Part shown: positions 25,895 to 34,756 of the stretch, piece by piece
How the letters are laid out: each line of letters opens with the position of its first letter
Position numbering within the stretch: position 1 is the stretch's first letter
Origin: CAKZNE01 sp963976435
GTDB taxonomy: Bacteria > Bacteroidota > Bacteroidia > Flavobacteriales > Schleiferiaceae
Assembly (NCBI GenBank): GCA_963976435.1
Contig: CAXBKQ010000004.1
Coordinates: 112,858-176,857 of the forward strand
Length of the DNA stretch: 64,000 bases
Reading direction: 5' to 3'
Notes under the pieces: generated by a model
The model's input: only the letters and a program-made list of their open reading frames with translations
Database searches by the model: none
Told to the model about the DNA's origin: nothing
Made by a program: the position numbers and the translations under genes

Positions 25895-26889
25895 AAAAGC
25901 TCATTATACTATTACTTAGCTTCTTTTTCGCCAGTTCTTGCGAAAAAGCTCTGATGGATGAAGATCCAGCAAATGACCCTCAAAGCAATTTTGATATTTT
26001 ATGGAAAACCCTAGATGAAAAATATTCATTTTTTGAATTGAAAAACATCAATTGGGATTCCATTTATAGCCATTATGACCCTCAGGTAAATTTCAATACC
26101 AGCGATGAAGAATTGTTCGCTATCATGGACAGTATGTTGTATACCTTAAGAGATGGTCATGTAAACCTTGTTTCAGATTTTAATATCAGTAGAAATTGGG
26201 AATGGTATTTAAATGCGCCTCCCAATTTTAATTATGATGTGGTTGAACGAAATTATTTGGGTGCCGATTATCGAATAGCTGGAGGATTAAAATACAGTAT
26301 AATAGATTCTGTAGGATACCTATACTATGCTAGTTTCTCCAGTGGTTTTAGCCTGGCAAATTTAAAGGCTATGACCGATTATTTTAAAAATACCAAAGGA
26401 GTAATTGTGGATGTTAGAGATAATGGAGGTGGTTCTCTAAACAATGCTTTAGTTCTATGCCAGGTATTTGCAGATAGCAACAAACAAGCCCTAATAACCG
26501 TGGAAAAAACCGGGCCTGGACATTCAGAATTTGGCAATGCCCTGGCTTATAATTTAGGCCCATTGGATGAAGCTCATTATGATGGCCCAGTATATATTCT
26601 CACTAATAAAAGCTGCTATTCAGCAACAAATTTTTTCGCAGCGGCTATGTCAAATTACAGCAATGTTACCTTGCTTGGGGATTGGACAGGTGGTGGTGGT
26701 GGCATACCAATAGATTATGAACTTCCCAATGGATGGAGATTTCGATTTTCGGCAACAATGACTTTTTTGCCGAATGGGTTTAATATCGAAAATGGAATTC
26801 CGCCCAACAAAAGGCAAAACAATGATCCAAGCATTAATGCTGCGGGTACAGATCAAATTTTGGAAAGAGCTTTAAGCGAATTACGGTGA
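25891..26889 (+). CDS. S41 family peptidase lipoprotein
   Basis: The 332-residue protein starts at TTG 25891, overlapping the previous stop. The lipobox FFASSC gives Cys 17. An N-terminal helical segment (ILWKTLDEKYSFFELKNINW) matches the tail-specific-protease cap. The core shows GVIVDVRDNGGGSLNNALVL (~170) and YILTNKSCYSATNFFAAAM, where the Ser after CY (~244) is the likely nucleophile. The later GDWTGGGGGIPIDYEL and NGIPPNKR are typical of C-terminal-processing peptidases. No PDZ domain is apparent. It pairs with an aspartic-protease lipoprotein two genes upstream, suggesting a shared envelope task. Confidence 0.92.
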   Translation: MKKLIILLLSFFFASSCEKALMDEDPANDPQSNFDILWKTLDEKYSFFELKNINWDSIYSHYDPQVNFNTSDEELFAIMDSMLYTLRDGHVNLVSDFNISRNWEWYLNAPPNFNYDVVERNYLGADYRIAGGLKYSIIDSVGYLYYASFSSGFSLANLKAMTDYFKNTKGVIVDVRDNGGGSLNNALVLCQVFADSNKQALITVEKTGPGHSEFGNALAYNLGPLDEAHYDGPVYILTNKSCYSATNFFAAAMSNYSNVTLLGDWTGGGGGIPIDYELPNGWRFRFSATMTFLPNGFNIENGIPPNKRQNNDPSINAAGTDQILERALSELR

Positions 26890-26890
26890 C

Positions 26891-27406
26891 CTAATCCTTT
26901 AACCAACCCGAATACATTATATAGTTATTGGCAATTCTGTCAATTTCTCCAGAAATCAATTCTGGGGTAATGTCCTTTACTTTTTTGGCTGGCACACCGG
27001 CAAAAATGCATCCTGAAGGAATATGAGTACCTTCTAAAACAACTGCTCCAGCGGCAACAATGGAATTGCTTTCTACTACACAATTATCCATTACAATGGC
27101 TCCCATTCCTATTAGCACATTATCGTGAATGGTACATCCATGAGCAATGGCATTATGACCAATAGATACATTGTTTCCAATATTCAATGGATATTTTTTA
27201 TAGGTACAATGGAGAGTGGCATTATCTTGAATATTTACCTTATTGCCCATCTTAATATAATGAACATCACCTCTTAAAACCGCTCCATACCAAACACTAC
27301 ATTGATTTCCCATCTCAATATCACCCAATAGGGTAGCATTTTCCGCAATAAAACAATCTTCCCCCATTTTTGGAGACTTCCCTTTTACACTTTTAACAAT
27401 CGCCAT
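26891..27406 (-). CDS. Gamma-carbonic anhydrase family hexapeptide-repeat protein
   Basis: The 171-residue protein is a left-handed beta-helix with hexapeptide repeats (NATLLGDIEMGNQCSVWYGAVLRGD, NVSIGHNAIAHGCTIHDNVLIGMGAIVMD). Metal-ligand histidines sit at ATLHC and in GHNAIAHG. The C-terminal helix (DITPELISGEIDRIANNYIMY) is typical of the YrdA/PaaY group. The family forms trimers with Zn or Fe at subunit interfaces; many bacterial members have weak or unknown carbonic anhydrase activity. It has its own minus-strand promoter box and faces the divergent NifU gene. Confidence 0.93.
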   Translation of the reverse strand: MAIVKSVKGKSPKMGEDCFIAENATLLGDIEMGNQCSVWYGAVLRGDVHYIKMGNKVNIQDNATLHCTYKKYPLNIGNNVSIGHNAIAHGCTIHDNVLIGMGAIVMDNCVVESNSIVAAGAVVLEGTHIPSGCIFAGVPAKKVKDITPELISGEIDRIANNYIMYSGWLKD

Positions 27407-27430
27407 TGATTCAGTTTATATAGTTGTTCA

Positions 27431-27438
27431 CAAAAGTA
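27431..27438 (-). promoter_or_regulatory. -7 promoter box (TACTTTTG) for the gamma-carbonic anhydrase gene
   Basis: On the minus strand TACTTTTG matches TAnnTTTG, 24 bp before ATG 27406. It shares the 87-bp divergent gap with the NifU promoter. Confidence 0.55.
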
Positions 27439-27469
27439 ATAAGTGCTAGATTAAGAATGAATCTCGACT

Positions 27470-27477
27470 TATCTTTG
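27470..27477 (+). promoter_or_regulatory. -7 promoter box (TATCTTTG) for the NifU-family gene
   Basis: TATCTTTG matches TAnnTTTG and ends 16 bp before ATG 27494. Confidence 0.6.
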
Positions 27478-27493
27478 CCCAAAGTTTTTATCC

Positions 27494-28126
27494 ATGAGCG
27501 AAGAAAAGAAAATTCCTGTAAGCATTTATGCTGAGATGACTCCCAATCCTGCAGTATTAAAATTTGTGGCGAATAGGATGTTGATTGAACAGGACCATGC
27601 AGAATTTAAAAATATTGAAGAGGCACAAGCTTCTCCTTTAGCTACTAAGCTTTTTCATCTACCCTTTGTAAAAGAGGTTTTTATTAGTTCCAACTATGTG
27701 GCTATTAGCAAATATGAAATTGTTGAATGGGAAGATGTAACACTTGAAGTGAGGGAGATGGTTAGAGATTTTATTGCTGAAGGAAATCCTATTTTAAACT
27801 CTAATTTTAATTCTAGTCCAACGGAAGACACCGCCACGGTAAAACCCCCAGTAATTGCACATCCTGAGGAAAAATCACCTGAGGAATATGAAGAAATTGA
27901 GAAAAAGATTTCCTCTCTATTGGATGAATATGTAAAACCTGCTGTGGAACAAGATGGTGGGAATATTAAGTTTTTAAACTATAATGAAGGAGTGGTAAAA
28001 GTCCTACTTCAAGGGGCTTGCTCCGGATGTCCTTCTTCTACCATGACTTTAAAATCTGGAATTCAGAATTTATTAAGTCAGATGTTACCAGGGCAAATCC
28101 AAAGTGTAGAAGCTGTAAACGGTTAG
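27494..28126 (+). CDS. NifU-family Fe-S scaffold/carrier protein (Nfu type)
   Basis: The 210-residue protein has an N-terminal Nfu scaffold domain (~10-95: AEMTPNPAVLKFVANRML, SPLATKLFHLPFVKEVFISSNYVAI). An acidic linker follows (~100-135), then a C-terminal NifU domain (~140-210: LLDEYVKPAVEQDGGNIKF) with the cluster-binding CxxC in QGACSGCPSSTMTL. It is known to carry or assemble [4Fe-4S] clusters in the cytosol. It is a single gene with its own promoter box. Confidence 0.95.
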   Translation: MSEEKKIPVSIYAEMTPNPAVLKFVANRMLIEQDHAEFKNIEEAQASPLATKLFHLPFVKEVFISSNYVAISKYEIVEWEDVTLEVREMVRDFIAEGNPILNSNFNSSPTEDTATVKPPVIAHPEEKSPEEYEEIEKKISSLLDEYVKPAVEQDGGNIKFLNYNEGVVKVLLQGACSGCPSSTMTLKSGIQNLLSQMLPGQIQSVEAVNG

Positions 28127-28202
28127 GCCTTTTAAATTCTTCTACAGAATCCAATCAAGTAGGCTTTCCAAAAGTTTGTGAAATAATACCCGTATTAAGG
28201 CT

Positions 28203-29306
28203 TTAGGCCATCCCCGGATTTTTACCCATTCTTAAGAGGTAGTCGGTATGCGCTTTTAGTGCATCCGATAATTTGCGGTATTCTCTATAGGGTAGTTCAA
28301 ACTCTGCTGCAGTTTTCTTTACTATTTCTGCAATAGCAGGATAGTGAATATGGCAGATATTTGGGAAAAGATGATGTTCTACCTGAAAGTTTAATCCACC
28401 AACATACCAATTCACCAGTTTATTTTTTCTAGCAAAATCGGCGGTTGTCATCAGCTGGTGTTCCATCCATTCATCTTCCATCATTCCATCTTGGGGCTTA
28501 TCCATATTTTCAACCCCTTCCACCATATGAGCTAATTGAAATACATAACTTAAAATCACTCCAGCCACAAAGTGCATGGTAAAAAATCCCAAAATCACAA
28601 AATACCAACTGGCATCTGAAAAGATTAAAGGCAGTACCAAAAACAGAGAGAAATAAAGCATTTTAGTACAAACTAATATGATCCATTCATTCCTAATTTT
28701 TTTAAGATTTGGCGCTGAATCTTCTCTATTATAATACTTTATCAACTGTCTAAAATCCTTGGCAGTAACCCAGTTTAGAGTAAGGATACCATAAACCAGA
28801 GGAGCATACCACTTTTGGTATTTATGCATAGGTTTCCATTCTTGAGAATCGTGCAATCGTATTAATCCTGCTGTTTCCATATCCTCATCCATTCCTTCGA
28901 TATTGGTGAAAGTATGGTGAAACACATTGTGCTGTATTCTCCAGGTGGCAACATTTCCACTAATCAAATAAATAGTGGAGCCCAAAAATTGATTTACTTT
29001 TCTAGACGAATGATAGGCACCATGAATCGCATCATGCATTACACCCATTCCGATTCCAGACATACCCAATCCCATTATTAGGTACATTCCAATAACCCAT
29101 AAAGGTCCCAGATTTAAACCTAGCATTAAGCCATAAGGCACAAAATACATGGCTAACATTCCAAAGGTTTTTAGCACCATAGCGCCATTTGCTTTGTTGG
29201 AAATATTATTTTCTTTGAAATAATCTCTAACTCTTTTGGTAAGTTCTGCTCTAAAGGAATCTTTACTCGGTCGGGGAAACTTTACTTGACGGGAATTATC
29301 TGTCAT
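28203..29306 (-). CDS. Membrane fatty acid desaturase (acyl-CoA/acyl-lipid type)
   Basis: The 367-residue integral membrane enzyme shows the three His boxes of the desaturase superfamily: HDAIHG, HNVFHHTFTN and FQVEHHLFPNICHIHY. About four hydrophobic segments surround them (~45-90, ~150-165, ~205-260). The third-box Gln and spacing match front-end/linoleoyl-CoA-desaturase-like bacterial enzymes. The reaction inserts a cis double bond using di-iron and O2. No ferredoxin or cytochrome b5 domain is fused. It is convergent with the NifU gene and divergent from pgi. Confidence 0.94.
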   Translation of the reverse strand: MTDNSRQVKFPRPSKDSFRAELTKRVRDYFKENNISNKANGAMVLKTFGMLAMYFVPYGLMLGLNLGPLWVIGMYLIMGLGMSGIGMGVMHDAIHGAYHSSRKVNQFLGSTIYLISGNVATWRIQHNVFHHTFTNIEGMDEDMETAGLIRLHDSQEWKPMHKYQKWYAPLVYGILTLNWVTAKDFRQLIKYYNREDSAPNLKKIRNEWIILVCTKMLYFSLFLVLPLIFSDASWYFVILGFFTMHFVAGVILSYVFQLAHMVEGVENMDKPQDGMMEDEWMEHQLMTTADFARKNKLVNWYVGGLNFQVEHHLFPNICHIHYPAIAEIVKKTAAEFELPYREYRKLSDALKAHTDYLLRMGKNPGMA

Positions 29307-29397
29307 TACTTTTTTACTTAAAATTCTTTGATGAGCTATAATTTATAGAGATTTGTAAAACTCAAATAAATATAAGACATCAATTTATATAATATAT

Positions 29398-31056
29398 ATG
29401 CTTCCTAAAATCGATCCAACTTCAACCAAAGCCTGGGGAAGGTTATTGTCTCATTACCAATCAATTAATTCAAAAAAACTAAGTGATTATTTTGAGGAAG
29501 ACCCACAGCGCTTTGAAAACTTCTCTCAACGATTTAAGAACATATTGTTTGATTTTTCAAAAAATCAATTCTGCAAAGATACGATGGAACTTTTTTCTTT
29601 ATTGTTTAAAGAGTGTAAAATTTGGGAAAGTATTGAACAGCAATTTTCTGGATCTAAAATAAATAGTACTGAAAATCGCGCAGTTCTCCATACTGCCTTG
29701 AGAAATTTCAATAGGGAGCCAATTTTTGTGGATGGAAAAAATATAATGCCCCAAATTGAATCTGTAAGAAATCAAATGCAAGAATTTTCTACTAAGATCA
29801 TTGAAGGGCATCACAAAGGTTTTACTGGAAAAAAAATTACTGACATTGTAAATATCGGCATTGGCGGCTCAGATCTGGGCCCTCAAATGGTTTATGAAGC
29901 CTTAAAACCCTATCATGTTTCCCATATCAAATGCCATTTTGTTTCCAATATCGATGGCGCCCATATTGTAGAAACCTTGAAAAATCTCAATCACGAAACT
30001 TGTCTTTTTATCATTGCATCAAAAACTTTTAGCACTCAAGAGACTATGACCAATGCTAAGAGTGCTCGAAATTGGTTTTTGGAAAAGGGAGCTGAAGAAA
30101 AAGATATTGCCTCCCATTTTGTAGCCGTATCTACCAACAAACAAAAGGTTGTTGACTTTGGTATAGACCCTCAAAATATGTTTGTCTTTTGGGACTGGGT
30201 TGGCGGTAGATACAGTTTATGGTCTTCCATTGGACTCTCCTTATGCTGTGGTTTAGGTTTTGATTCCTTTAGAAAATTATTGCAAGGCGCCATGGAAATG
30301 GACGAACATTTTAGAAAGGAGAAATTTGAAAATAATATCCCTATGAAAATGGCAGCAATAGGAATTTGGTATGCTAACTTCTTTGGTGCAGAATCCGAAG
30401 CCATACTTCCTTACGATCAGAATATGAGTCGATTTGCAGCCTATTTTCAACAAGGAAATATGGAGAGTAACGGAAAATCAATTGATAGAAATGCTGAAAA
30501 AATTTCCTATTCCACGGGTCCAATAATTTGGGGAGAGCCGGGAACCAATGGTCAACATGCATTTTACCAACTGATACATCAAGGAACAAGAATAATACCC
30601 TGTGATTTTATTGGTTTTGCAAATTCACATTATAAAATTTCAGATCATCATCCAAAATTGATGGCCAACTTTTTCGCACAAACAGAAGCCTTAATGCAAG
30701 GTAAAACTTTGGAAAAAGTAAAGGAAGAACTCTTAAACTCAGGATTAAATCCGGATGAAATTGAGGCTTTAGCTCCATTCAAAGTTTTTGAGGGAAGCAA
30801 ACCCAGTACTAGTATCTTAGGCGAAATTTTAGATGAAAAGACCTTAGGTTCCTTATTAGCCTGTTATGAACATAAAATATTTGTTCAGGGAATTATTTGG
30901 AATATATACTCCTATGACCAATGGGGGGTAGAATTAGGGAAGCAACTTGCCAGTAGCATATTAGGAGAATTAGAAAATTCAGAAACTGTAAATTCTCATG
31001 ACCCTAGCACAAATGGACTTATCAACAGTTATAAGGAACTTCGAAAACCACAATAA
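29398..31056 (+). CDS. pgi: Glucose-6-phosphate isomerase
   Basis: The 552-residue protein has the PGI SIS-fold signature NIGIGGSDLGPQMVYEAL, phosphate-binding SKTFSTQETMTNA, FWDWVGGRYSLWSSIG, and the second signature GEPGTNGQHAFYQLIHQGT. Length and order match full-length bacterial PGI. It interconverts glucose 6-phosphate and fructose 6-phosphate in glycolysis and gluconeogenesis. The 3' end lies 46 bp before the coiled-coil lipoprotein start. Confidence 0.98.
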   Translation: MLPKIDPTSTKAWGRLLSHYQSINSKKLSDYFEEDPQRFENFSQRFKNILFDFSKNQFCKDTMELFSLLFKECKIWESIEQQFSGSKINSTENRAVLHTALRNFNREPIFVDGKNIMPQIESVRNQMQEFSTKIIEGHHKGFTGKKITDIVNIGIGGSDLGPQMVYEALKPYHVSHIKCHFVSNIDGAHIVETLKNLNHETCLFIIASKTFSTQETMTNAKSARNWFLEKGAEEKDIASHFVAVSTNKQKVVDFGIDPQNMFVFWDWVGGRYSLWSSIGLSLCCGLGFDSFRKLLQGAMEMDEHFRKEKFENNIPMKMAAIGIWYANFFGAESEAILPYDQNMSRFAAYFQQGNMESNGKSIDRNAEKISYSTGPIIWGEPGTNGQHAFYQLIHQGTRIIPCDFIGFANSHYKISDHHPKLMANFFAQTEALMQGKTLEKVKEELLNSGLNPDEIEALAPFKVFEGSKPSTSILGEILDEKTLGSLLACYEHKIFVQGIIWNIYSYDQWGVELGKQLASSILGELENSETVNSHDPSTNGLINSYKELRKPQ

Positions 31057-31102
31057 TTCCGTTAATTTGCCTTTAATAAACCGAGACCAAAATTTAAAGA
31101 CC

Positions 31103-31990
31103 ATGAGAAAAGTTCTTTTATTAGTATTTATCATTCCAATATTTGTTTCCTGCAACCAGGATATTAAGGATGAAAATGCCCGCCTTAAAGAGGAAAATTT
31201 GCAATTGAGAACCCAAAATGATGATTTTGATAATCAATTGGGAGAATATGAAAAAGCTCAAAAAGCAATTGAAGCAAATTTAGATTCTATTAGAGCTAAA
31301 GAGGAATTAATCCAGGCTATTCGCAATGGAGATATTGATGGAGGAGCGAATGCTAAACAAAGAATTCTTGAAAACATTGCTGCTATCGATGCACTTTTAG
31401 GCGAGAATAGAAACTCTATTGCCAGCCTGAATGATAAGGTGAGCAGATACTCGATAGAAAATGGAAAGTTTAAAAAACAAATTTCCTTTTTTAAGAAACA
31501 GGTAGGCCAATTGAATGAAAGTGTGGTACAAAAAGATAGTGCTATAAGCAATTTAAAAGGCGAATTGGTAAAGAAGAACTTTAAAATAGAAGAGTTAAAC
31601 AGCAACCTAATTACCCAAAAGAGAATTAATTCCTCTCAAAAGGATAAAATTGAATTGCAAACAAGGGAATTGAATACAGCTTACTATGTGGTTGGCAAAT
31701 ATTCCGATTTAAAGGATAATAAAGTTGTAGAAAAAAGAGGTGGAATTATTGGTTTGGGAAGAACCAAAACCCTAGCAGAGGATTTCAACAAAGACTACTT
31801 TACTAAAATTGACATCACTGCCAATAAATTGATTCCAATTGACTCAGATAAAAAAGTAGAAATCATAAGCGAACACCCTTCGGATAGTTATAAGCTGAAT
31901 ATGGTGGATGATAAAACCGTTAATTTAGAAGTATTGGATATAAATAAATTTTGGAAGGCTTCTAAATACCTAGTTATCATGGTTAAATAA
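31103..31990 (+). CDS. Coiled-coil lipoprotein
   Basis: The protein has 295 residues from ATG 31103; an in-frame extension back into pgi (30998) is rejected because it would bury the lipobox. Lipobox IFVSC gives Cys 17. Residues ~25-210 are almost entirely heptad-like coiled coil (ENARLKEENLQLRTQNDDFDNQL, LNDKVSRYSIENGKFKKQI, LKGELVKKNFKIEELNSNL). The C-terminal ~85 residues form a small domain (YYVVGKYSDLKDNKVVEKRGG ... KLIPIDSDKKVEIISEHP). The layout resembles Bacteroidota proteins annotated as Cbp1-like collagen-binding adhesins, a weak label. A good terminator follows 34 bp after the stop. Confidence 0.83.
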   Translation: MRKVLLLVFIIPIFVSCNQDIKDENARLKEENLQLRTQNDDFDNQLGEYEKAQKAIEANLDSIRAKEELIQAIRNGDIDGGANAKQRILENIAAIDALLGENRNSIASLNDKVSRYSIENGKFKKQISFFKKQVGQLNESVVQKDSAISNLKGELVKKNFKIEELNSNLITQKRINSSQKDKIELQTRELNTAYYVVGKYSDLKDNKVVEKRGGIIGLGRTKTLAEDFNKDYFTKIDITANKLIPIDSDKKVEIISEHPSDSYKLNMVDDKTVNLEVLDINKFWKASKYLVIMVK

Positions 31991-32023
31991 AGCCCTTATT
32001 TAATTTACTCTTACAAATATTTT

Positions 32024-32066
32024 AGGTTGAGCAGGATTTTTCTTACATTCTGCCCAACCTTTTTTC
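32024..32066 (+). terminator. Rho-independent terminator after the coiled-coil lipoprotein
   Basis: A 14-bp stem (AGGTTGAGCAGGAT / ATTCTGCCCAACCT) with one mismatch and one G-T pair has a 9-nt loop and is followed by TTTTTTCG. Confidence 0.8.
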
Positions 32067-32486
32067 GTTTTAAACGTTAAGGGAAGTATCTACTAATACG
32101 ATTTACATATGTTGGCGCCGATAAATATTCTGCTGCCTACCACCAAACAAGTACAATTGAAGAAGTTTATAGACAAACAACCTTTTTCAAATGCCAGATT
32201 TTTTATGGGCTGGCTTAAAGAATTTAAAAGAACCAATTTAGGCTTAAATCTAGTTTATAAGAATTTCATAATTGAAAATTTGAGTAAAGCTTTAAGATTT
32301 AGGTCAGCATCAATACGTCCGGTTTTATACTCCTTTTCAATAGTCCCGATTTATTATAATCGCTGTATAGGGCTTCTCCTCAAACCTCCAAAACAATTTA
32401 TTAGTAAGCTTACAATTAATCAATAATACTAAAAATTTAAACTGGCATCATTTTAGTCTAACAGTATGGCACGGCCATCGAAAATT

Positions 32487-32518
32487 TTGAAACCAAAACT
32501 GACATAATTCTAATTTTG
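32487..32518 (+). promoter_or_regulatory. Promoter: -33 TTG (32487-32489) and -7 TAATTTTG (32511-32518)
   Basis: A TTTTG element and TAATTTTG are separated by 21 bp, 21 bp upstream of ATG 32540. Confidence 0.6.
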
Positions 32519-32539
32519 CAATTTACTACTCGATTCTAA

Positions 32540-33019
32540 ATGAAAATCCACAATAGAAAAAAGCATAAAACCATACAGATACTCTTTGCAATTGCCATAT
32601 TTGCCTTGGTTGCCGACTATCTTTTAAACCAAATCTCTGGGAGCATCAGCACACTTTTCCAAAGCCATTGGCTGGCCATTAGTTCAGGAATAATCTTATT
32701 ACTATTAATATCAATTCGCTTCAACTATTTCAGTTTTGAAATAGACCATGAAATAGTTCATATTAGGTCTAAGCCCTTTTTCTTTGGCTTTATAAAATCC
32801 AAGAGTGATATAAATTTTGAATTTCCAAAAAGGAATCTTCATCATTTTCAAATGGTAAAATCACCCTTTGGCCAAACTTTGAAAATTTCATTGCATACCC
32901 TAAATGGTGATAAAAGCAGCCAAAAATTTCTGATGAGTTTTGTGAATACGGAGGAATCTAAAATGGTTCTTTCTGGACTGGAAAATATTATGGAGGAGAA
33001 TAAACAAAATAACTTCTAA
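32540..33019 (+). CDS. Small membrane protein with PH-like C-terminal half
   Basis: The 159-residue protein has two predicted membrane helices (~10-28 IQILFAIAIFALVADYLL; ~42-62 HWLAISSGIILLLLISI). A beta-rich cytosolic half follows (FSFEIDHEIVHIRSKPFFFGFIKSKSDINFEFPKRNL), similar in layout to bacterial PH-domain membrane proteins. No named family is recognised. It is the first of a likely pair with the next membrane gene 43 bp downstream, although the latter also has its own -7 box. Confidence 0.75.
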   Translation: MKIHNRKKHKTIQILFAIAIFALVADYLLNQISGSISTLFQSHWLAISSGIILLLLISIRFNYFSFEIDHEIVHIRSKPFFFGFIKSKSDINFEFPKRNLHHFQMVKSPFGQTLKISLHTLNGDKSSQKFLMSFVNTEESKMVLSGLENIMEENKQNNF

Positions 33020-33033
33020 TCCTACACATTGGT

Positions 33034-33041
33034 TACATTTG
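33034..33041 (+). promoter_or_regulatory. -7 promoter box (TACATTTG) for the four-helix membrane protein
   Basis: TACATTTG matches TAnnTTTG and ends 21 bp before ATG 33063. Confidence 0.5.
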
Positions 33042-33062
33042 CTTCCACAAAAGTAACTACAT

Positions 33063-33500
33063 ATGTATACAGGAATATTACATCTTCATTCATTTCTACC
33101 CTATCTTTTTCTCAGCCTATTGCTGATTTCTGTTTTAGTTTTCTGGATTAAAAGAACAGGAAAGAAAGACTTTGGAAAATCTGATAAACAATTGGCATTA
33201 TTTACTCTTATTTTGGCTCATACACAAGCCACTGTAGGATTGGTTGTTTATTTTCTCAGCCCTATTATTAAAGCCGCTTTTGAAAATTCTTCGGAATTAA
33301 TGTCGGATAAAACCTATAGATTTTATGCTGTAGAACACGCTTTAGTAATGCTAATAGCTGTGGTTTTAATCACCATGGGTTATTCTAAATCAAAAAAGAA
33401 AGAAGGAAATGCAAAATTCAATAGCCTCTCCATTTTCTATACCCTTGGCTTAATATTAATTCTTTCAAGACTACCTTGGGAAGCTTGGTTGGGAATATAA
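33063..33500 (+). CDS. Four-helix integral membrane protein, cytochrome-b-like by layout
   Basis: The 145-residue protein has four predicted helices (~8-28, ~43-68, ~88-106, ~122-138). Conserved-looking histidines sit in GILHLHSFLPY, LILAHTQATVG and YAVEHALVMLIAVV, which could ligate heme across the membrane. It is a common Bacteroidota family without a settled function. It precedes hflX by 3 bp and may be cotranscribed with it. Confidence 0.78.
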   Translation: MYTGILHLHSFLPYLFLSLLLISVLVFWIKRTGKKDFGKSDKQLALFTLILAHTQATVGLVVYFLSPIIKAAFENSSELMSDKTYRFYAVEHALVMLIAVVLITMGYSKSKKKEGNAKFNSLSIFYTLGLILILSRLPWEAWLGI

Positions 33501-33503
33501 TTT

Positions 33504-34703
33504 ATGATAGAGAAAAAAAAATCCAATACCCTAAAGCCAAGGGAAAAAGCTATTCTGATTGGAGTTATTAACCAATCACAATCTGAAGAAAAAATCACAG
33601 AATACTTAGACGAACTTGCATTTTTAGCGGATACAGCTGGCGCAGACTCTGTAAAACGTTTTACACAAAAGCTTGAAAAACCCAATCCAAAAACATTTTT
33701 GGGAACTGGAAAAATTGAGGATATCGCTATTTACATCAAAACTGAAAAAATAGATCTGGCCATTTTTGATGACGAACTTAGCCCTTCTCAATTAAAAAAT
33801 GTTGAGCGAATTTTGGATTGTAAGGTTTTGGACCGTACCAATCTAATTTTGGACATATTCGCCAGTAGAGCTCAAACTTCCTATGCGAGAACTCAAGTGG
33901 AATTGGCCCAATATGAATATTTATTGCCACGACTTACCAACCTTTGGACCCACCTTAGTAAACAAAAAGGGGGAATAGGAATGAAAGGTCCTGGAGAAAC
34001 AGAAATTGAAACCGATCGAAGGATTATTCGCGATAAAATTAGTTTGCTAAAAAAGAAATTAAAGCAAATTGATAAACAAATGGCTACCCAAAGAAGTAAT
34101 AGAGGGGCCATGGTAAGAGCGGCTTTGGTAGGATATACCAATGTTGGAAAATCCACATTGATGAATATTCTCAGTAAATCAGATGTTTTTGCAGAAAATA
34201 AACTTTTTGCCACATTAGATACCACAGTAAGAAAGGTAGTGATTCAAAACTTACCCTTTTTACTTTCCGATACCGTGGGATTCATAAGGAAACTTCCAAC
34301 TCAATTAATAGAGTCTTTTAAATCCACCTTAGACGAGGTTCGTGAAGCCGACATATTACTACATGTAGTAGATGTTTCACATCCGAATTTTGAAGAACAT
34401 ATTGAAACAGTAAACCGAACCATTTCCGAAATTGACAAAACCGAAAAACCAACAATTATTATTTTTAATAAGATTGATGCTTTTGAATATGAGGAGTATG
34501 ATGAGTTTGATATTGAGCCAAAATCAAGAAAAAACTACAGTCTTGAAGATTGGAAAAAAACATATTTGAATAGAAATAAAACCAATGTTATTTTTATTTC
34601 GGCAAAGGACAAATTGAACTTAGAGGAATTAAGGCACCGTTTATATGAAAGCATTGCAGAAATTCATGCAGAACGGTTTCCCTATAACAATTTCCTATAT
34701 TAA
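33504..34703 (+). CDS. hflX: Ribosome-associated GTPase HflX
   Basis: The 399-residue protein has the HflX N-terminal domain (~15-190: ELAFLADTAGADSVKRFTQK, TFLGTGKIEDIA, FDDELSPSQLKNVER) and the linker GIGMKGPGETEIETDRR. The G domain shows P-loop ALVGYTNVGKSTLMN (~207-220), G3 LLSDTVGFIRKLP, G4 IIIFNKIDAF and G5 FISAKDKLN. HflX binds 50S or 70S ribosomes and can split stalled ribosomes under stress. Length and motifs are complete. It follows the four-helix membrane gene by 3 bp. Confidence 0.97.
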   Translation: MIEKKKSNTLKPREKAILIGVINQSQSEEKITEYLDELAFLADTAGADSVKRFTQKLEKPNPKTFLGTGKIEDIAIYIKTEKIDLAIFDDELSPSQLKNVERILDCKVLDRTNLILDIFASRAQTSYARTQVELAQYEYLLPRLTNLWTHLSKQKGGIGMKGPGETEIETDRRIIRDKISLLKKKLKQIDKQMATQRSNRGAMVRAALVGYTNVGKSTLMNILSKSDVFAENKLFATLDTTVRKVVIQNLPFLLSDTVGFIRKLPTQLIESFKSTLDEVREADILLHVVDVSHPNFEEHIETVNRTISEIDKTEKPTIIIFNKIDAFEYEEYDEFDIEPKSRKNYSLEDWKKTYLNRNKTNVIFISAKDKLNLEELRHRLYESIAEIHAERFPYNNFLY

Positions 34704-34756
34704 TTTCTCCATCTACCCCTTTTATCAATAAAGGTCTAACATAAGAACAAGTTTTA

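Larger units (their letters stand above)
31991..32539 (+). other. Intergenic stretch with a terminator and a promoter, no convincing gene
   Basis: This 549-bp stretch holds the terminator of the coiled-coil lipoprotein gene at its start and the promoter of the next gene at its end. A 105-codon frame at 32109-32426 has no recognisable domain, no signal peptide and no promoter box, so it is not called. Nothing else was seen. Confidence 0.6.

Noticed and set aside
32109..32426. A 105-codon plus-strand frame in the gap after the coiled-coil lipoprotein
   Set aside because: No domain, signal peptide, promoter box or neighbour support; the translation looks like read-through of AT-rich non-coding DNA.
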